A DNA stretch of 64,000 nucleotides from Patiriisocius marinistellae (lineage in GTDB: Bacteria; Bacteroidota; Bacteroidia; Flavobacteriales; Flavobacteriaceae): NCBI RefSeq assembly GCF_009014635.1, contig NZ_BKCF01000001.1, positions 124,001-188,000 of the forward strand, read 5' to 3'. Made by a program: the position numbers and the translations under genes. The notes under the pieces are model-generated. The model did no database searches and was not told the DNA's origin. It saw only the letters and a list, made by a program, of their open reading frames with translations. This document shows positions 43,986 to 53,511 of the stretch, piece by piece. The first letter of the stretch is position 1. Each line of letters opens with the position of its first letter.

Positions 43986-44588
43986 ATGAAAACAACAAAA
44001 AAAATGAGTTCAGTAGTAAAGGTGTTATTGTTTGTTTTTTTAATAGGAACAACAAATACGCTATTAGCAAACGGAGAAAATCCAAAACTTACAATTTCAA
44101 AAGAGAATGATAAATCTTTCGCAATTGCTTTTGAAAATCAGAAAAAACTTGATGTAAAAATTACTTTTAGAGACGCAGCGTCTGTTATACTTTTCAAAGA
44201 AACAGTTAAAGACGTAAAGCAATTATCTAAAACATTTGATCTTAAAGGGTTACCTGACGGGAAATACTTTCTAGAAGTAGAAAACAAAAAAAGTGTTTAC
44301 AATCAATTAATTACAATTAAAAACGAAAAGTTATTTTATAATGAGGCAGGCGTAACAACCATTAATAAACCTGTAACTTATGTAAAAGAAGACACGCTAT
44401 ATGTTTCCAGCAATATTGAAAAAAATGTGGCTGTACAAATTACTATTTTTAACAATGTAGGTGAAATTGTTCATCAAGAAACATCTACTGTACAAAACAA
44501 CCTGAACAAGAAATATATATTTCTAGATGGTCGCCCAAATGACTATAAGGTTTCGGTTAAATACAACGGACTTACTTTTAACCTATAG
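43986..44588 (+). CDS. hypothetical secreted beta-rich protein
   Basis: The 200-residue protein has a signal peptide (about 1-29, ending T-L-L-A-N). Two similar beta-sandwich halves seem present: V-K-I-T-F-R-D-A near 55 and V-A-V-Q-I-T-I-F-N-N-V-G near 150, each followed by a conserved loop with L-P-D-G-K-Y or D-G-R-P-N-D. They resemble the strand pattern of T9SS-sorting or DUF3244-like folds, but I cannot assign a family. It sits alone between an AraC gene and a terminator, so AraC control is possible. Confidence 0.75.
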   Translation: MKTTKKMSSVVKVLLFVFLIGTTNTLLANGENPKLTISKENDKSFAIAFENQKKLDVKITFRDAASVILFKETVKDVKQLSKTFDLKGLPDGKYFLEVENKKSVYNQLITIKNEKLFYNEAGVTTINKPVTYVKEDTLYVSSNIEKNVAVQITIFNNVGEIVHQETSTVQNNLNKKYIFLDGRPNDYKVSVKYNGLTFNL

Positions 44589-44615
44589 TTCGATTAAGAA
44601 GCCCTGAGCATAAAA

Positions 44616-44658
44616 GATCTCAAATTTTACACATTGTAAAGTTTGGGATTTTTTTTAT
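44616..44658 (+). terminator. terminator after the secreted protein gene
   Basis: The stem ATCTCAAA.TTTAC/GTAAA.TTTGGGAT is followed by seven or more Ts. Confidence 0.85.
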
Positions 44659-44764
44659 CTATTAATTATAAATTTCAATAATAGTCTAGATTTGGATGCT
44701 ATTCTATTATGCTAACGTACATTTTCATCATAAATTTGGTTCAGTTTTTGAGTAAATAGCATTG

Positions 44765-45898
44765 ATGAAAAAATTTGGCATCTTTTTAATATTCCTGGCG
44801 CTCATTGCATCATTAATTTATTTTCTTTATCCAAACGCCACAGATATCATTACAAAACCCAGCGCAAGAGAAGCCTACGAGCGCGAGTTTCAAAACACCG
44901 ACCAATTATTTAACAAGTGGAAACTACTTTCTGAAATTTCAAAAAAAGATAGTTTACAAGTTGAAATCCCATTTGCAGAAAGCGGCCTTTTTTCTTCGGA
45001 AATTTTAAAAATTTTCACTTTTGAAGTTTCATTAAAAAGAGGCGAAATATTTCACGCTGAAGTCAAAACAGAAATTGACAGTATTCAAGTTTTTATGGAA
45101 TTATTTGAGCAGAAAAATGATTCGGTCTCAACTTTCATTTCCATTCAAAGTAATCGTCCTAATAAACTTAATATTTCCGAAGAAATTAAAGAAACTGGCA
45201 TTTACAAAATACACATTCAGCCAGAGATTTTTGCAGATTCGCCTTTTCAGCTAAAAATTTATACACAACCACAATACGCATTTCCAGTTGTTGGTAAAGA
45301 TAACCGGGCGATACAGAGTTTTTGGGGAGCAGATCGCGAGGGCGGGAAACGAAGCCATAAAGGCAATGATATTTTTGCAGCGAGAGGCACTCCTGTGGTT
45401 GCTATTACTGATGGAATAGTTTCTTCAACCGGCAATCGAGGATTAGGTGGAAAACAAGTGTGGTTACGAGATGGGATTTTTGGACAGTCGCTTTATTACG
45501 CCCATCTGGATAGTATTATTGCTCGGCAGGGACAGCGTGTGAAAATTGGTGATACACTAGGTTTGGTAGGAAATACTGGTAATGCACGCACAACTCCGCC
45601 ACACCTCCATTTTGGAATTTACACAAGCGGTGGCGCTATAGATCCCTATCCATTTATTAAAATCTCTGAAATTCCTAAAGACGAAAAACCACTTTCATCA
45701 AGTTACGGCGTAATTAAACCTCAAACTTCTAAATTGCTTCAAAACCCAAAGAGAAAATCGGCCGTGTTACAAAATTTAAAACGTACCGACACTATTTCCA
45801 TCTTTGGTAAAAGTGGTTCTTATTATCATATTACTTCTGGAGATACATTGCGAGGTTTTATCCTTGAAAGAGACGTTAAGGAACTTTTTTTAAATTAA
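44765..45898 (+). CDS. M23-family metallopeptidase with C-terminal SH3-like domain
   Basis: The protein has 377 residues from the ATG at 44765 (a TTG just upstream would add one codon). A membrane anchor or signal (about 3-20) is followed by a beta region and the peptidase domain (about 180-290) with zinc ligands in S-H-K-G-N-D (H-x3-D) and P-H-L-H-F-G. A C-terminal SH3-like part (about 305-377) probably binds the cell wall. It should cut peptidoglycan cross-links. TAAATTTG at 44731-44738 is a plausible -7 box. Two dispersed 10-mers (44994, 45173) lie in its 5' half. Confidence 0.93.
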   Translation: MKKFGIFLIFLALIASLIYFLYPNATDIITKPSAREAYEREFQNTDQLFNKWKLLSEISKKDSLQVEIPFAESGLFSSEILKIFTFEVSLKRGEIFHAEVKTEIDSIQVFMELFEQKNDSVSTFISIQSNRPNKLNISEEIKETGIYKIHIQPEIFADSPFQLKIYTQPQYAFPVVGKDNRAIQSFWGADREGGKRSHKGNDIFAARGTPVVAITDGIVSSTGNRGLGGKQVWLRDGIFGQSLYYAHLDSIIARQGQRVKIGDTLGLVGNTGNARTTPPHLHFGIYTSGGAIDPYPFIKISEIPKDEKPLSSSYGVIKPQTSKLLQNPKRKSAVLQNLKRTDTISIFGKSGSYYHITSGDTLRGFILERDVKELFLN

Positions 45899-45994
45899 CA
45901 GTTCGTTAAAACATTCCAAATTAGAAACTTTTATCTTTAGTAACATAAAGTTTTGAAATTAAAAACTTACTACTCACTACTAAAACTAATTCCT

Positions 45995-47359
45995 ATGTCC
46001 ATATTCAAAAATATTAAACAAACTTTCTCCGTATTAAAATCGGTTGATATTGCTGCTATTGCAAAACTTTCTCAAAAAATAGATTTAGGCGAGGTAATGA
46101 AAACCGTTGGTGAATTAGACGACCGCCAAATGGCTGGACTTATGCGAATGCTAAAAACCAAAGCCCGAAAAGGACAGCATAATTTACCTCCTATTGATGG
46201 CGATTTTTATGATTTAAGTTTAAAACTCACTCCGCACCAACGTGAAATTCAGTTAAAGGTGCGCCAGTTTATGGAGAAAGAAATTAAACCTATTGCAAAT
46301 GATTTTTGGAATAGAGCTGAATTTCCACACCACATCATCCCAAAAATGGCCGAGTTAAATATTTGCGGATTAGCTTATAAAGGCTATGGATGCCCGGGCG
46401 AAAGTTTTTTAATGGAAGGAATTATGGCAATGGAACTGGCTAGAATAGATGTGTCTATTTCTACATTTTTTGGCGTGCATTCCGGATTAGCGATGGGAAG
46501 TATTTACCTCTGCGGAAGTGAAGAACAAAAACAGGAATGGCTCCCAAAAATGCAAAAAATGGAAGCAATTGGAGCCTTTGGCTTAACCGAACCAAATGTG
46601 GGTAGTGCCGTAGCCGGCGGAATGGAAACCACTTGTGAATTGATTGATGATGAATGGGTTATAAACGGTCAAAAAAAATGGATAGGAAATGCCACCTTTA
46701 GCGATGTAACTATTATCTGGGCGCGAGAAAAGAAAACACATGCAGTAAAAGGGTTTTTAGTAAGAAAAGGAAATCCAGGTTACAAAGCCGAAAAGATGGC
46801 AGATAAAATGGCCCTAAGAACCGTACAAAACGCATTAATAACCTTAACAGATTGCCGTATTCCAGAAAGTGATAGATTACAAAAATGTGATCATTTTAAA
46901 GACACCGCTCAAGTGTTAAAAATGACTCGAGCAGCCGTTGCTTGGCAAGCGGTGGGATGTGCCCGAGGCGCATATGAAAATGCCCTAAAATATACTAAAA
47001 AAAGAGAGCAGTTTGGAAAACCTATTGCACGTTTTCAGTTAATTCAAAATCATTTGGTGGAGATGGTAGCAAATCTTACTGCAATGCAAACCATGTGTTT
47101 TAGATTAAGTGAAATGCAAGATCAAGAAATAATGACCGATGAGCACGCTAGTCTTGCAAAAGTATTTTGTTCAATGCGCACCCGTGACGTTGTGAGCCGC
47201 GCTAGAGAAGTAATGGGTGGAAATGGAATATTATTAGAACACAACGTAGCACGTTTTGTAGCAGATGCTGAGGCAATATATAGTTACGAAGGAACAAAGG
47301 AAATTAACTCTCTAATTGTAGGAAGAGCTATCACAGGGTATAGTGCTTTTGTGAGTTAA
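45995..47359 (+). CDS. acyl-CoA dehydrogenase
   Basis: The FAD enzyme has 454 residues from the ATG at 45995; a TTG frame extends upstream to 45953 but has no family support. A small N-terminal extension (1-70) precedes the acyl-CoA dehydrogenase fold: F-G-L-T-E-P-N-V-G-S near 190-200, a middle beta domain, and the C-terminal helix bundle with R-E-Q-F-G-K-P near 335, M-G-G-N-G-I near 409-414 and the catalytic Glu in Y-S-Y-E-G-T near 433-438. It is closest to glutaryl-CoA-type members by motif. It is the first gene of a three-gene set with a GMC oxidoreductase and a lipase. Confidence 0.92.
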   Translation: MSIFKNIKQTFSVLKSVDIAAIAKLSQKIDLGEVMKTVGELDDRQMAGLMRMLKTKARKGQHNLPPIDGDFYDLSLKLTPHQREIQLKVRQFMEKEIKPIANDFWNRAEFPHHIIPKMAELNICGLAYKGYGCPGESFLMEGIMAMELARIDVSISTFFGVHSGLAMGSIYLCGSEEQKQEWLPKMQKMEAIGAFGLTEPNVGSAVAGGMETTCELIDDEWVINGQKKWIGNATFSDVTIIWAREKKTHAVKGFLVRKGNPGYKAEKMADKMALRTVQNALITLTDCRIPESDRLQKCDHFKDTAQVLKMTRAAVAWQAVGCARGAYENALKYTKKREQFGKPIARFQLIQNHLVEMVANLTAMQTMCFRLSEMQDQEIMTDEHASLAKVFCSMRTRDVVSRAREVMGGNGILLEHNVARFVADAEAIYSYEGTKEINSLIVGRAITGYSAFVS

Positions 47360-47406
47360 AGTAATAGTATTTTTACAAAAAGCTTAAAAGCGTTTGCCTA
47401 CATTGA

Positions 47407-48990
47407 ATGAATACAATAGATTACGATTACATAATAATAGGAAGCGGCTTCGGCGGTTCAGTAAGTGCGTTGCGGTTATCAGAGAAAGGATACAAAGTAT
47501 TAGTAATTGAAAAAGGCAAATGGTACAAATCAAAAGATTTTCCTAAATCTAATTGGAATATTAAAAAATGGTTATGGATGCCCAGTTTACGGTTTTTTGG
47601 GATTATGAAGTTGTCCATTTTTAGACATATTGCCATAATCTCTGGAACGGGTGTGGGCGGTGGTTCTTTAGTCTACGCAAACACGTTGCCTACCCCTAAA
47701 ACAGCCTTCTTTAATTCAGGAAGTTGGAAAGACTTAAATGATTGGGAAACAGATTTAAAACCCTATTACAAGGAAGCACTGAGAATGCTGGGAGCTACAC
47801 AAAACCCAAAAATATTTGATGGCGATAAAGGACTGAAAAAGGTTGCCGAAGATTTAAATATCCTTAAAAAATTTGACACCACTCGTGTAGGTGTTTACTT
47901 CGGAAAAGCTGCTGAAACAGTAAAAGACCCCTATTTTAATGGCGAAGGGCCAGATAGAACTGGCTGTACTTTTTGTGGTGCGTGTATGACAGGTTGCAGG
48001 TATAATGCAAAAAACACATTAGACAAAAATTACCTCTATCTAGCACAAAAACAAGGAGCAGAAATCTTAGCAGAACAAGAAGTGTATAATGTACAACCCT
48101 TCGGAAATATGAATGGGTCTGAAGGTTATGAAGTTTCATTAAAAAGAAGTACTCGCATTTTTGGGAAGCATCAAAAAATCACCGCGAAAGGTGTCATATT
48201 TTCGGGAGGCGTTCTAGGGACTGTAAAATTGTTATTAAAACTGAAGCAGAAATCGTTGCCTAATATTTCAGAAAAAATTGGGGAAGATATAAGGAGTAAT
48301 AACGAAACTTTGATAAGTGTTTCGGGATTAGAAAAAGATAAAAATTTCTCAAAAGGAATAGCCATAGGTAGCATTCTCGACACAGATGAAAATAGTCACT
48401 TAGAAATTTGTAGATACGGCGAAGGTTCTGATGCTTGGAAACTCGCGCACTTGCCTTACGTTACTGGATCTAATGTGTTTTCCCGTTTATTTAAAACATT
48501 CATAAAACTTTTAAAAAACCCTGTTGACTATTTTAAAATTTATTTTGTCAACGGTTGGGCAAAAAACACAGTAGTATTGCTATTTATGCAAACGCTTGAT
48601 AGTACTTTAAAATTTAAGAGGAATATTTTCGGAAAAATGACATCAACTGTTAGCATGGGTAATGCACCCACACCGTTTATCCCAGAATCTATTCAATTAG
48701 TAAAGGCGTATCAAAAAGCAATTAATGGAGTAAGTACTTCATTTGCACTAGAAACCTTGGCAGGAATACCCTCAACAGCCCACATTCTTGGCGGTGCCGT
48801 AATGGGAAAAGATAAAACTACGGGCGTGATTGATAAAGACAATAAAATGTTTGGTTATAAAAACATGTATGTTATTGATGGTGCGATGATTTCGGCAAAT
48901 CCTGGGGTAAATCCTTCACTAACTATTACTGCCATTGCAGAAAGAGCGTTGGATAAATTTCCGAAGAAAAATAATACGCTTATTTCATAA
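47407..48990 (+). CDS. GMC-type oxidoreductase with CxxCxxCxxxC cluster
   Basis: The 527-residue flavoprotein has the FAD-binding G-S-G-F-G-G (12-17), the G-T-G-V-G-G-G-S GMC loop near 80-87 and a C-terminal A-N-P-G-V-N-P-S-L-T motif. Residues 187-197 hold C187-x2-C190-x2-C193-x3-C197 (R-T-G-C-T-F-C-G-A-C), which looks like a [4Fe-4S] site; such a site is unusual in plain cholesterol oxidases but known in related dehydrogenases. It may pass electrons to a quinone or ferredoxin rather than oxygen. It lies 47 bp after the acyl-CoA dehydrogenase and 7 bp before the lipase gene. Substrate unknown, perhaps a sterol or fatty alcohol. Confidence 0.9.
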   Translation: MNTIDYDYIIIGSGFGGSVSALRLSEKGYKVLVIEKGKWYKSKDFPKSNWNIKKWLWMPSLRFFGIMKLSIFRHIAIISGTGVGGGSLVYANTLPTPKTAFFNSGSWKDLNDWETDLKPYYKEALRMLGATQNPKIFDGDKGLKKVAEDLNILKKFDTTRVGVYFGKAAETVKDPYFNGEGPDRTGCTFCGACMTGCRYNAKNTLDKNYLYLAQKQGAEILAEQEVYNVQPFGNMNGSEGYEVSLKRSTRIFGKHQKITAKGVIFSGGVLGTVKLLLKLKQKSLPNISEKIGEDIRSNNETLISVSGLEKDKNFSKGIAIGSILDTDENSHLEICRYGEGSDAWKLAHLPYVTGSNVFSRLFKTFIKLLKNPVDYFKIYFVNGWAKNTVVLLFMQTLDSTLKFKRNIFGKMTSTVSMGNAPTPFIPESIQLVKAYQKAINGVSTSFALETLAGIPSTAHILGGAVMGKDKTTGVIDKDNKMFGYKNMYVIDGAMISANPGVNPSLTITAIAERALDKFPKKNNTLIS

Positions 48991-48997
48991 AAGGCTT

Positions 48998-50206
48998 ATG
49001 TCAAAAAAGAAAAACACAGACTCAAAACTTCAAGGCATCAACCGCATCACAGTTGATGCTACTATTGAGTTGACAGATCTAGTTGAGAATATGCATAAAC
49101 GTATTGTGCATCCGCCATTTCTGCCTTCTACTCCCGTACAGCATTTGATAACCAATATTGCTGGAGTTGTTTATAAGAATATTCGCTGGGGTACAAAACT
49201 TATGGGTAATGGCGCAGATAGAGCTTTACGACAATTTGCACCATATATTAGCGATATAAAATCTACTGAAAAGAGAGAAGGAATTAGATCTGTTTTAAAT
49301 GGTCTGGTGGGTGATTATTTAAAACGAACTGATAATCCGCTACAAATAGAAATGCAATTTAAAAACAATGGTAAAAATATTAATCTCACTAAAAAGGGAA
49401 TATCTAGAATTTCCCCAAAGGTCGGCAGCAGTATCTTATTAATGATACATGGTTCATGCTTAAATGATCAAAACTGGTCACACAATAAACATAATCATGG
49501 GGCAGTTTTAGCAAAAGACTTTAATAAAACACCTGTATATCTTAAATACAATAGCGGATTGCACGTCTCAGAAAATGGACAACAGCTTAATACTTTTTTA
49601 AAGAAATTATTTTCTAAATGGCCCGTCCCTGTTGAAGAAATTAGGGTTATAGCTCATAGTATGGGCGGCTTAGTTTTAAGAAGCGCGCTCTATTATGGCC
49701 AAAAAGAAAACCAAGTGTGGACCAAAAGCACCAAACAAATTTTCTTTTTAGGAACTCCGCATCAAGGCGCTCCTTTAGAAAAAGCTGGTAACTATGTGGA
49801 GGTACTATTAAATACTATTCCTTATGCAAAGCCTTTCGCGCGCTTGGCAAAAATTAGGGGCGCAGGCGTAACAGATTTGCGCTACGGAAATTTACTGGAT
49901 GAAGATTGGCAAGATATTGATCAACATAAAATAAAAGGTGATAATAGAACGCACGTTCCGTTACCTGTAAATATTGACTGCTATACTATTGCAGCAGTAA
50001 CAAGTAAAGAAACTACAAAAAGAATGAAGCTATTACAAAGTGATGGAATGGTGGATTTAAAAAGCGCATTGGGGAGGCATAAGAAATCTTCTAAAAATTT
50101 AAAGTTTCAGAAAGAAAAAACGTTAGTTGTCTATGGTTGCAACCACGTTGAATTATTAAGCAATCAAGAGGTTTTTGTACAACTACAAAAATGGTTTGTA
50201 AATTAA
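48998..50206 (+). CDS. alpha/beta hydrolase (lipase-like)
   Basis: The protein has 402 residues from the ATG at 48998; an upstream in-frame ATG (48935) would overlap the GMC gene in another frame by 56 nt and is less likely. The oxyanion region is L-L-M-I-H-G-S (148-153) and the nucleophile elbow A-H-S-M-G-G has Ser221. A Gly-Thr-Pro-His-Gln-Gly loop near 254 is typical of triacylglycerol lipases. The likely Asp and His are in S-D-G-M-V-D near the C-terminus and G-C-N-H-V-E. The N-terminal 130 residues are an unusual helical extension. No signal peptide, so it acts in the cytoplasm. Confidence 0.88.
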   Translation: MSKKKNTDSKLQGINRITVDATIELTDLVENMHKRIVHPPFLPSTPVQHLITNIAGVVYKNIRWGTKLMGNGADRALRQFAPYISDIKSTEKREGIRSVLNGLVGDYLKRTDNPLQIEMQFKNNGKNINLTKKGISRISPKVGSSILLMIHGSCLNDQNWSHNKHNHGAVLAKDFNKTPVYLKYNSGLHVSENGQQLNTFLKKLFSKWPVPVEEIRVIAHSMGGLVLRSALYYGQKENQVWTKSTKQIFFLGTPHQGAPLEKAGNYVEVLLNTIPYAKPFARLAKIRGAGVTDLRYGNLLDEDWQDIDQHKIKGDNRTHVPLPVNIDCYTIAAVTSKETTKRMKLLQSDGMVDLKSALGRHKKSSKNLKFQKEKTLVVYGCNHVELLSNQEVFVQLQKWFVN

Positions 50207-50221
50207 AGTTTGCAAACGCAT

Positions 50222-50263
50222 AAAATCCCAAAGGCTATTTTTAACCTATGGGGTTTTATTTTT
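50222..50263 (+). terminator. terminator of the ACAD-GMC-lipase unit
   Basis: The stem AAAATCCCA/TGGGGTTTT has a mismatched middle and is followed by T-rich DNA. Confidence 0.75.
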
Positions 50264-50296
50264 ATTAAAGAAAGCCACTGTTACTGCGTTCTAAAA

Positions 50297-51337
50297 TCAC
50301 GGCGCAGGATTAGGCATTGCAGTATGAACCTTTTCAATTTCCTCTAAAATTTGAGAAGAAAGTTGCACGTTAATACTGTTTATATTTTCTGAAAGCTGCT
50401 CTAGGTTCGTTGCTCCAATAATATTTGACGTCACAAAAGGACGATCATTTACAAAAGCTAAAGCTAATTGCGTCAAACTCAAATTATGCTTTTTAGCAAT
50501 CTCATTATATGCTTGTGTTGCTTTCATTGAAGTTTCGCTCGAATATCTTGAGTAGGCAGGGAAATTTTTTATTCGTGAATTATCAGGCATTTTGCCATTA
50601 AGATATTTTCCTGTTAACACACCAAAAGCTAAAGGGGAATACGGTAAATAACCTATGTTCTCCATCTGTAAAACCTCAGCAAGGGCAATGTCGTCACGGC
50701 GCTGTAAAAGACTATAAGCATTTTGAATACTTACCATTTTAAGTTTTCCGTTACGGTTTTCTTCCATATAACGCATGGCACCAAAAGCTGTTTCATTACT
50801 TAAACCAATGTGCCTAATCTTACCTTCTTTCACAAAAACTTCTAATCGCTCTAAAATTTGGGCAATGTTGTCTTCCCATTTTGCATTGGGCTCGTGATTA
50901 TAATCTCTTACCCCAAAAATATTAACAGCACGTTCTGGCCAATGTAATTGGTATAAATCAAGGTAATCTGTTTGCAGTCTTTTTAAACTGCGGTGCAATC
51001 CATCTTCTAATGATTTGGCACTAAAGTCAAGATTCTCCCGGATATTCTCAAAAATTCCACGGCCTGGTCCTGTGATTTTAGAAGCTAAAATAATATCTTT
51101 TCTTCGTCCCGTTTTTGCCAACCACGTTCCAATAATTTTTTCAGTACTTCCATAAGTTTCCATCGTAAACGGGACGGAATACATCTCTGCAGTATCTACA
51201 AAATTCACACCTTTTTCAAGTGCAAAATCTAATTGCTCGTGCCCTTCAGCTTCGGTGTTTTGTCTTCCCCAGGTCATGGTGCCAAGGCAAATTTTTGAAA
51301 CTTTTAAATCTGTATTTGGGAGGGTGGTGTATTTCAT
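50297..51337 (-). CDS. aldo/keto reductase
   Basis: The 346-residue TIM-barrel NADPH oxidoreductase of the Tas/YdbC type has G-T-M-T-W-G near 19-24, the catalytic Asp and Tyr in V-D-T-A-E-M-Y near 47-53, catalytic Lys in A-S-K-I near 85, and H-W-P-E-R near 133. It probably reduces small aldehydes or ketones. TAACTTTG ends 5 nt before the ATG, giving a leaderless mRNA. It is probably monocistronic, because the terminator of the OmpA gene lies just upstream of it. Confidence 0.93.
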   Translation of the reverse strand: MKYTTLPNTDLKVSKICLGTMTWGRQNTEAEGHEQLDFALEKGVNFVDTAEMYSVPFTMETYGSTEKIIGTWLAKTGRRKDIILASKITGPGRGIFENIRENLDFSAKSLEDGLHRSLKRLQTDYLDLYQLHWPERAVNIFGVRDYNHEPNAKWEDNIAQILERLEVFVKEGKIRHIGLSNETAFGAMRYMEENRNGKLKMVSIQNAYSLLQRRDDIALAEVLQMENIGYLPYSPLAFGVLTGKYLNGKMPDNSRIKNFPAYSRYSSETSMKATQAYNEIAKKHNLSLTQLALAFVNDRPFVTSNIIGATNLEQLSENINSINVQLSSQILEEIEKVHTAMPNPAP

Positions 51338-51342
51338 AAATA

Positions 51343-51350
51343 CAAAGTTA
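51343..51350 (-). promoter_or_regulatory. aldo/keto reductase -7 box just before the start codon
   Basis: TAACTTTG, 5 nt, then ATG on the minus strand. No clear -33 element. Confidence 0.4.
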
Positions 51351-51351
51351 C

Positions 51352-51390
51352 AAAAAGACCTTTCAAGATTGAGTTTCTTAAAAGGTCTTC
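51352..51390 (-). terminator. terminator of the OmpA gene
   Basis: The stem AAGACCTTT/AAAGGTCTT with a 15-nt loop is followed by Ts on the minus strand. Confidence 0.85.
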
Positions 51391-51415
51391 ATTTATTTTT
51401 ATTAAATTATTTATA

Positions 51416-52408
51416 TCACTCCACGCCCTCGAGCAACTTACTAATCTCATCTAGTTTAGGTGTCAATACAACCTCAATACGGCGATTTTTTGCTCTGCCT
51501 TCACTAGTGGCATTTGAGGTAATTGGTGCGTATTCACCGCGTCCTGCTGCAGTGAGATTTTCTTTTGGGATAGTTTCATTTTCAGTAAGAATATTTACAA
51601 TTGCAGTTGCTCTTTTTGTAGATAAATCCCAATTGTTTTTGATCAATCCTTTTTCACCATAAGGCACATTATCTGTATGCCCTTCAATGAGGACAGCTAT
51701 TTCTTTATTCTCGCCTAGTACATTTCCAAGTTGCTCTACAGCCTCACGACCACGTGCATTCACAGCCCAGCTTCCGCTTTCAAAAAGGAGCTTGTTTTCC
51801 ATCGACACATACACTTTCCCATCACGCTGTTCTACAGTAAGACCATTACCCTCAAAATTTACTAAAGCTGCTGATATTGCATTCTTTAAATCTTTCATCG
51901 TTGCGTCTTTTGCTGCAATAATGTTCTCTAACTCTGCTACGCGGCGTTCTCCTTTTTCTAATTCATTTTGTGCTTGTTGTAATCGTTGCGTTTGTGCTGC
52001 TAGAGTTTGTTCTTGCGCATTTAATACTTGCTCTTTGGCATTTAGTTCGCGCTCTTTAGCTTCAAGCTCGGCTAAAAGCTTTCTGTTACGCTCCATATTT
52101 TCGGTTAAATTTTCCGAACTATTTGAAGCTAATGCATCGTAGGATGTCTGTAATCTTTCTAAACTTTCTTTGGTTGCTTTGAGTTCCATTTCTGCTTTCG
52201 TCTTCTCAGATTTACATTTATTAAAATTTTTGCGTAAGCTTTCAATGCCCATTTCTCCAGTTGAAGATGCTCCATCTAGTTGTGAGGATAGTTCTCGGTT
52301 TTCAGCACGCAATGCATCATTCTTTTCTTTTAACTCATCATAAATTTTTGAAGAAACACAAGAAGTGGAGGTTGCTGTAAGTATTAAAAGTATAAGTAGA
52401 TTTTTCAT
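51416..52408 (-). CDS. OmpA-family lipoprotein with long coiled coil
   Basis: The protein has 330 residues from the ATG at 52408. A longer frame to 52450 adds 14 charged residues before the signal and is rejected. A lipoprotein signal ends at S-T-S-C (near residue 17), a coiled coil runs from about 22 to 165 (heptad-like Glu/Lys/Leu), and the OmpA peptidoglycan-binding domain (about 200-320) shows L-F-E-S-G-S, I-E-G-H-T-D-N and the K-N-R-R-I-E-V end. It should tether the outer membrane to peptidoglycan. Confidence 0.92.
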   Translation of the reverse strand: MKNLLILLILTATSTSCVSSKIYDELKEKNDALRAENRELSSQLDGASSTGEMGIESLRKNFNKCKSEKTKAEMELKATKESLERLQTSYDALASNSSENLTENMERNRKLLAELEAKERELNAKEQVLNAQEQTLAAQTQRLQQAQNELEKGERRVAELENIIAAKDATMKDLKNAISAALVNFEGNGLTVEQRDGKVYVSMENKLLFESGSWAVNARGREAVEQLGNVLGENKEIAVLIEGHTDNVPYGEKGLIKNNWDLSTKRATAIVNILTENETIPKENLTAAGRGEYAPITSNATSEGRAKNRRIEVVLTPKLDEISKLLEGVE

Positions 52409-52548
52409 ATTTTTTTGATTTTGGGTAATTCTTATTTTATAAATCGTCACATTTCATTTAACGTTATTTAATGAAGGTTTAGACCGCGCTCAAATAGACA
52501 AACTTTAAGTTTAAAATCTTTCTTCTTTGTTCGTCTCTACAATAAAGC

Positions 52549-53313
52549 TTAAAATTCTAGCTCCACCATTAAAGGGCAATGGTCACTGTGCATTGCGTTT
52601 GGTAATATAACGGCACGACGCATGTTTTCTTGTAAAGGTTGCGATACCATGTTATAATCAATACGCCAGCCCTTATTATTTGCGCGCGAATTTGCGCGAT
52701 AACTCCACCACGTATAATTATCGGGCTCTTTATTAAAATGACGAAAACTATCAATAAAACCACTATCTATAAAATTGCCTATCCATTCTCGTTCCACTGG
52801 TAAAAAACCACTCACATTTTTATTGCGCACTGGGTCGTGAATATCAATCGCTTCATGACAAATGTTGTAATCCCCACAAATTACTAAATTGGGAAGTTCC
52901 TTTTTCAATTCGTTTATATAGTTTTGAAACAATGCCATAAACTCAAACTTATGTTCGAGTCTTGCTATATTAGTTCCGCTAGGCAAATACAAACTAATTA
53001 CCGATACATCATCATAATCAACACGTATTGTTCTACCTTCAAAATCCATAGAGGCTATTCCCGTTCCATATTCAATATGGTTAGGTTCTTTCTTGCAAAA
53101 AATAGCGACACCACTATACCCTTTTTTTTGTGCGCTAAACCAATAGTGAAAAGGATAACCAGCTGCTTCAATTTCGGCAATATCTACTTGGTCTTTATTG
53201 GCTTTAGTTTCTTGAATACACACCACATCTGGATCTGCTGCTTGTAACCACTCAATAAATCCTTTTCGCATTGCGGCGCGAATACCGTTTACATTGTATG
53301 AAATTATCTTCAT
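52549..53313 (-). CDS. xth: exodeoxyribonuclease III
   Basis: The 254-residue enzyme of the exonuclease/endonuclease/phosphatase family removes nucleotides from 3' ends and cuts at abasic sites. Motifs: S-Y-N-V-N-G-I-R-A near 4-12, Q-E-T-K near 34-37 (metal-binding Glu), G-D-Y-N-I-C near 147-152 and S-D-H-C-P-L at the end (catalytic His). Length is typical of ExoIII/Xth. The gene is monocistronic and has no clear TAnnTTTG box. Confidence 0.96.
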   Translation of the reverse strand: MKIISYNVNGIRAAMRKGFIEWLQAADPDVVCIQETKANKDQVDIAEIEAAGYPFHYWFSAQKKGYSGVAIFCKKEPNHIEYGTGIASMDFEGRTIRVDYDDVSVISLYLPSGTNIARLEHKFEFMALFQNYINELKKELPNLVICGDYNICHEAIDIHDPVRNKNVSGFLPVEREWIGNFIDSGFIDSFRHFNKEPDNYTWWSYRANSRANNKGWRIDYNMVSQPLQENMRRAVILPNAMHSDHCPLMVELEF

Positions 53314-53324
53314 TCTATTTTTCT

Positions 53325-53485
53325 TTCTTCGGAAACGTGACCTCCATTAAACATAATGCGAAATTAAATAACAATGTATCTTTACCACAGTCGTTAAATG
53401 AAAGGTTTTCACAAAACAATCAACAAATTATAAAATTCTGCGTTATTCAAACAACGTATTGTCCCACCCCTTAAAATTTCCGAAG
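53325..53485. repeat. convergent pair of the dispersed motif, one copy inexact
   Basis: CTTCGGAAAC (53325-53334, nine of ten) and ATTTCCGAAG (53476-53485) face each other in the gap upstream of the outer-membrane gene. Confidence 0.6.
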
Positions 53486-53511
53486 GAATACTAGAAAAAG
53501 GGTTTTATTAT

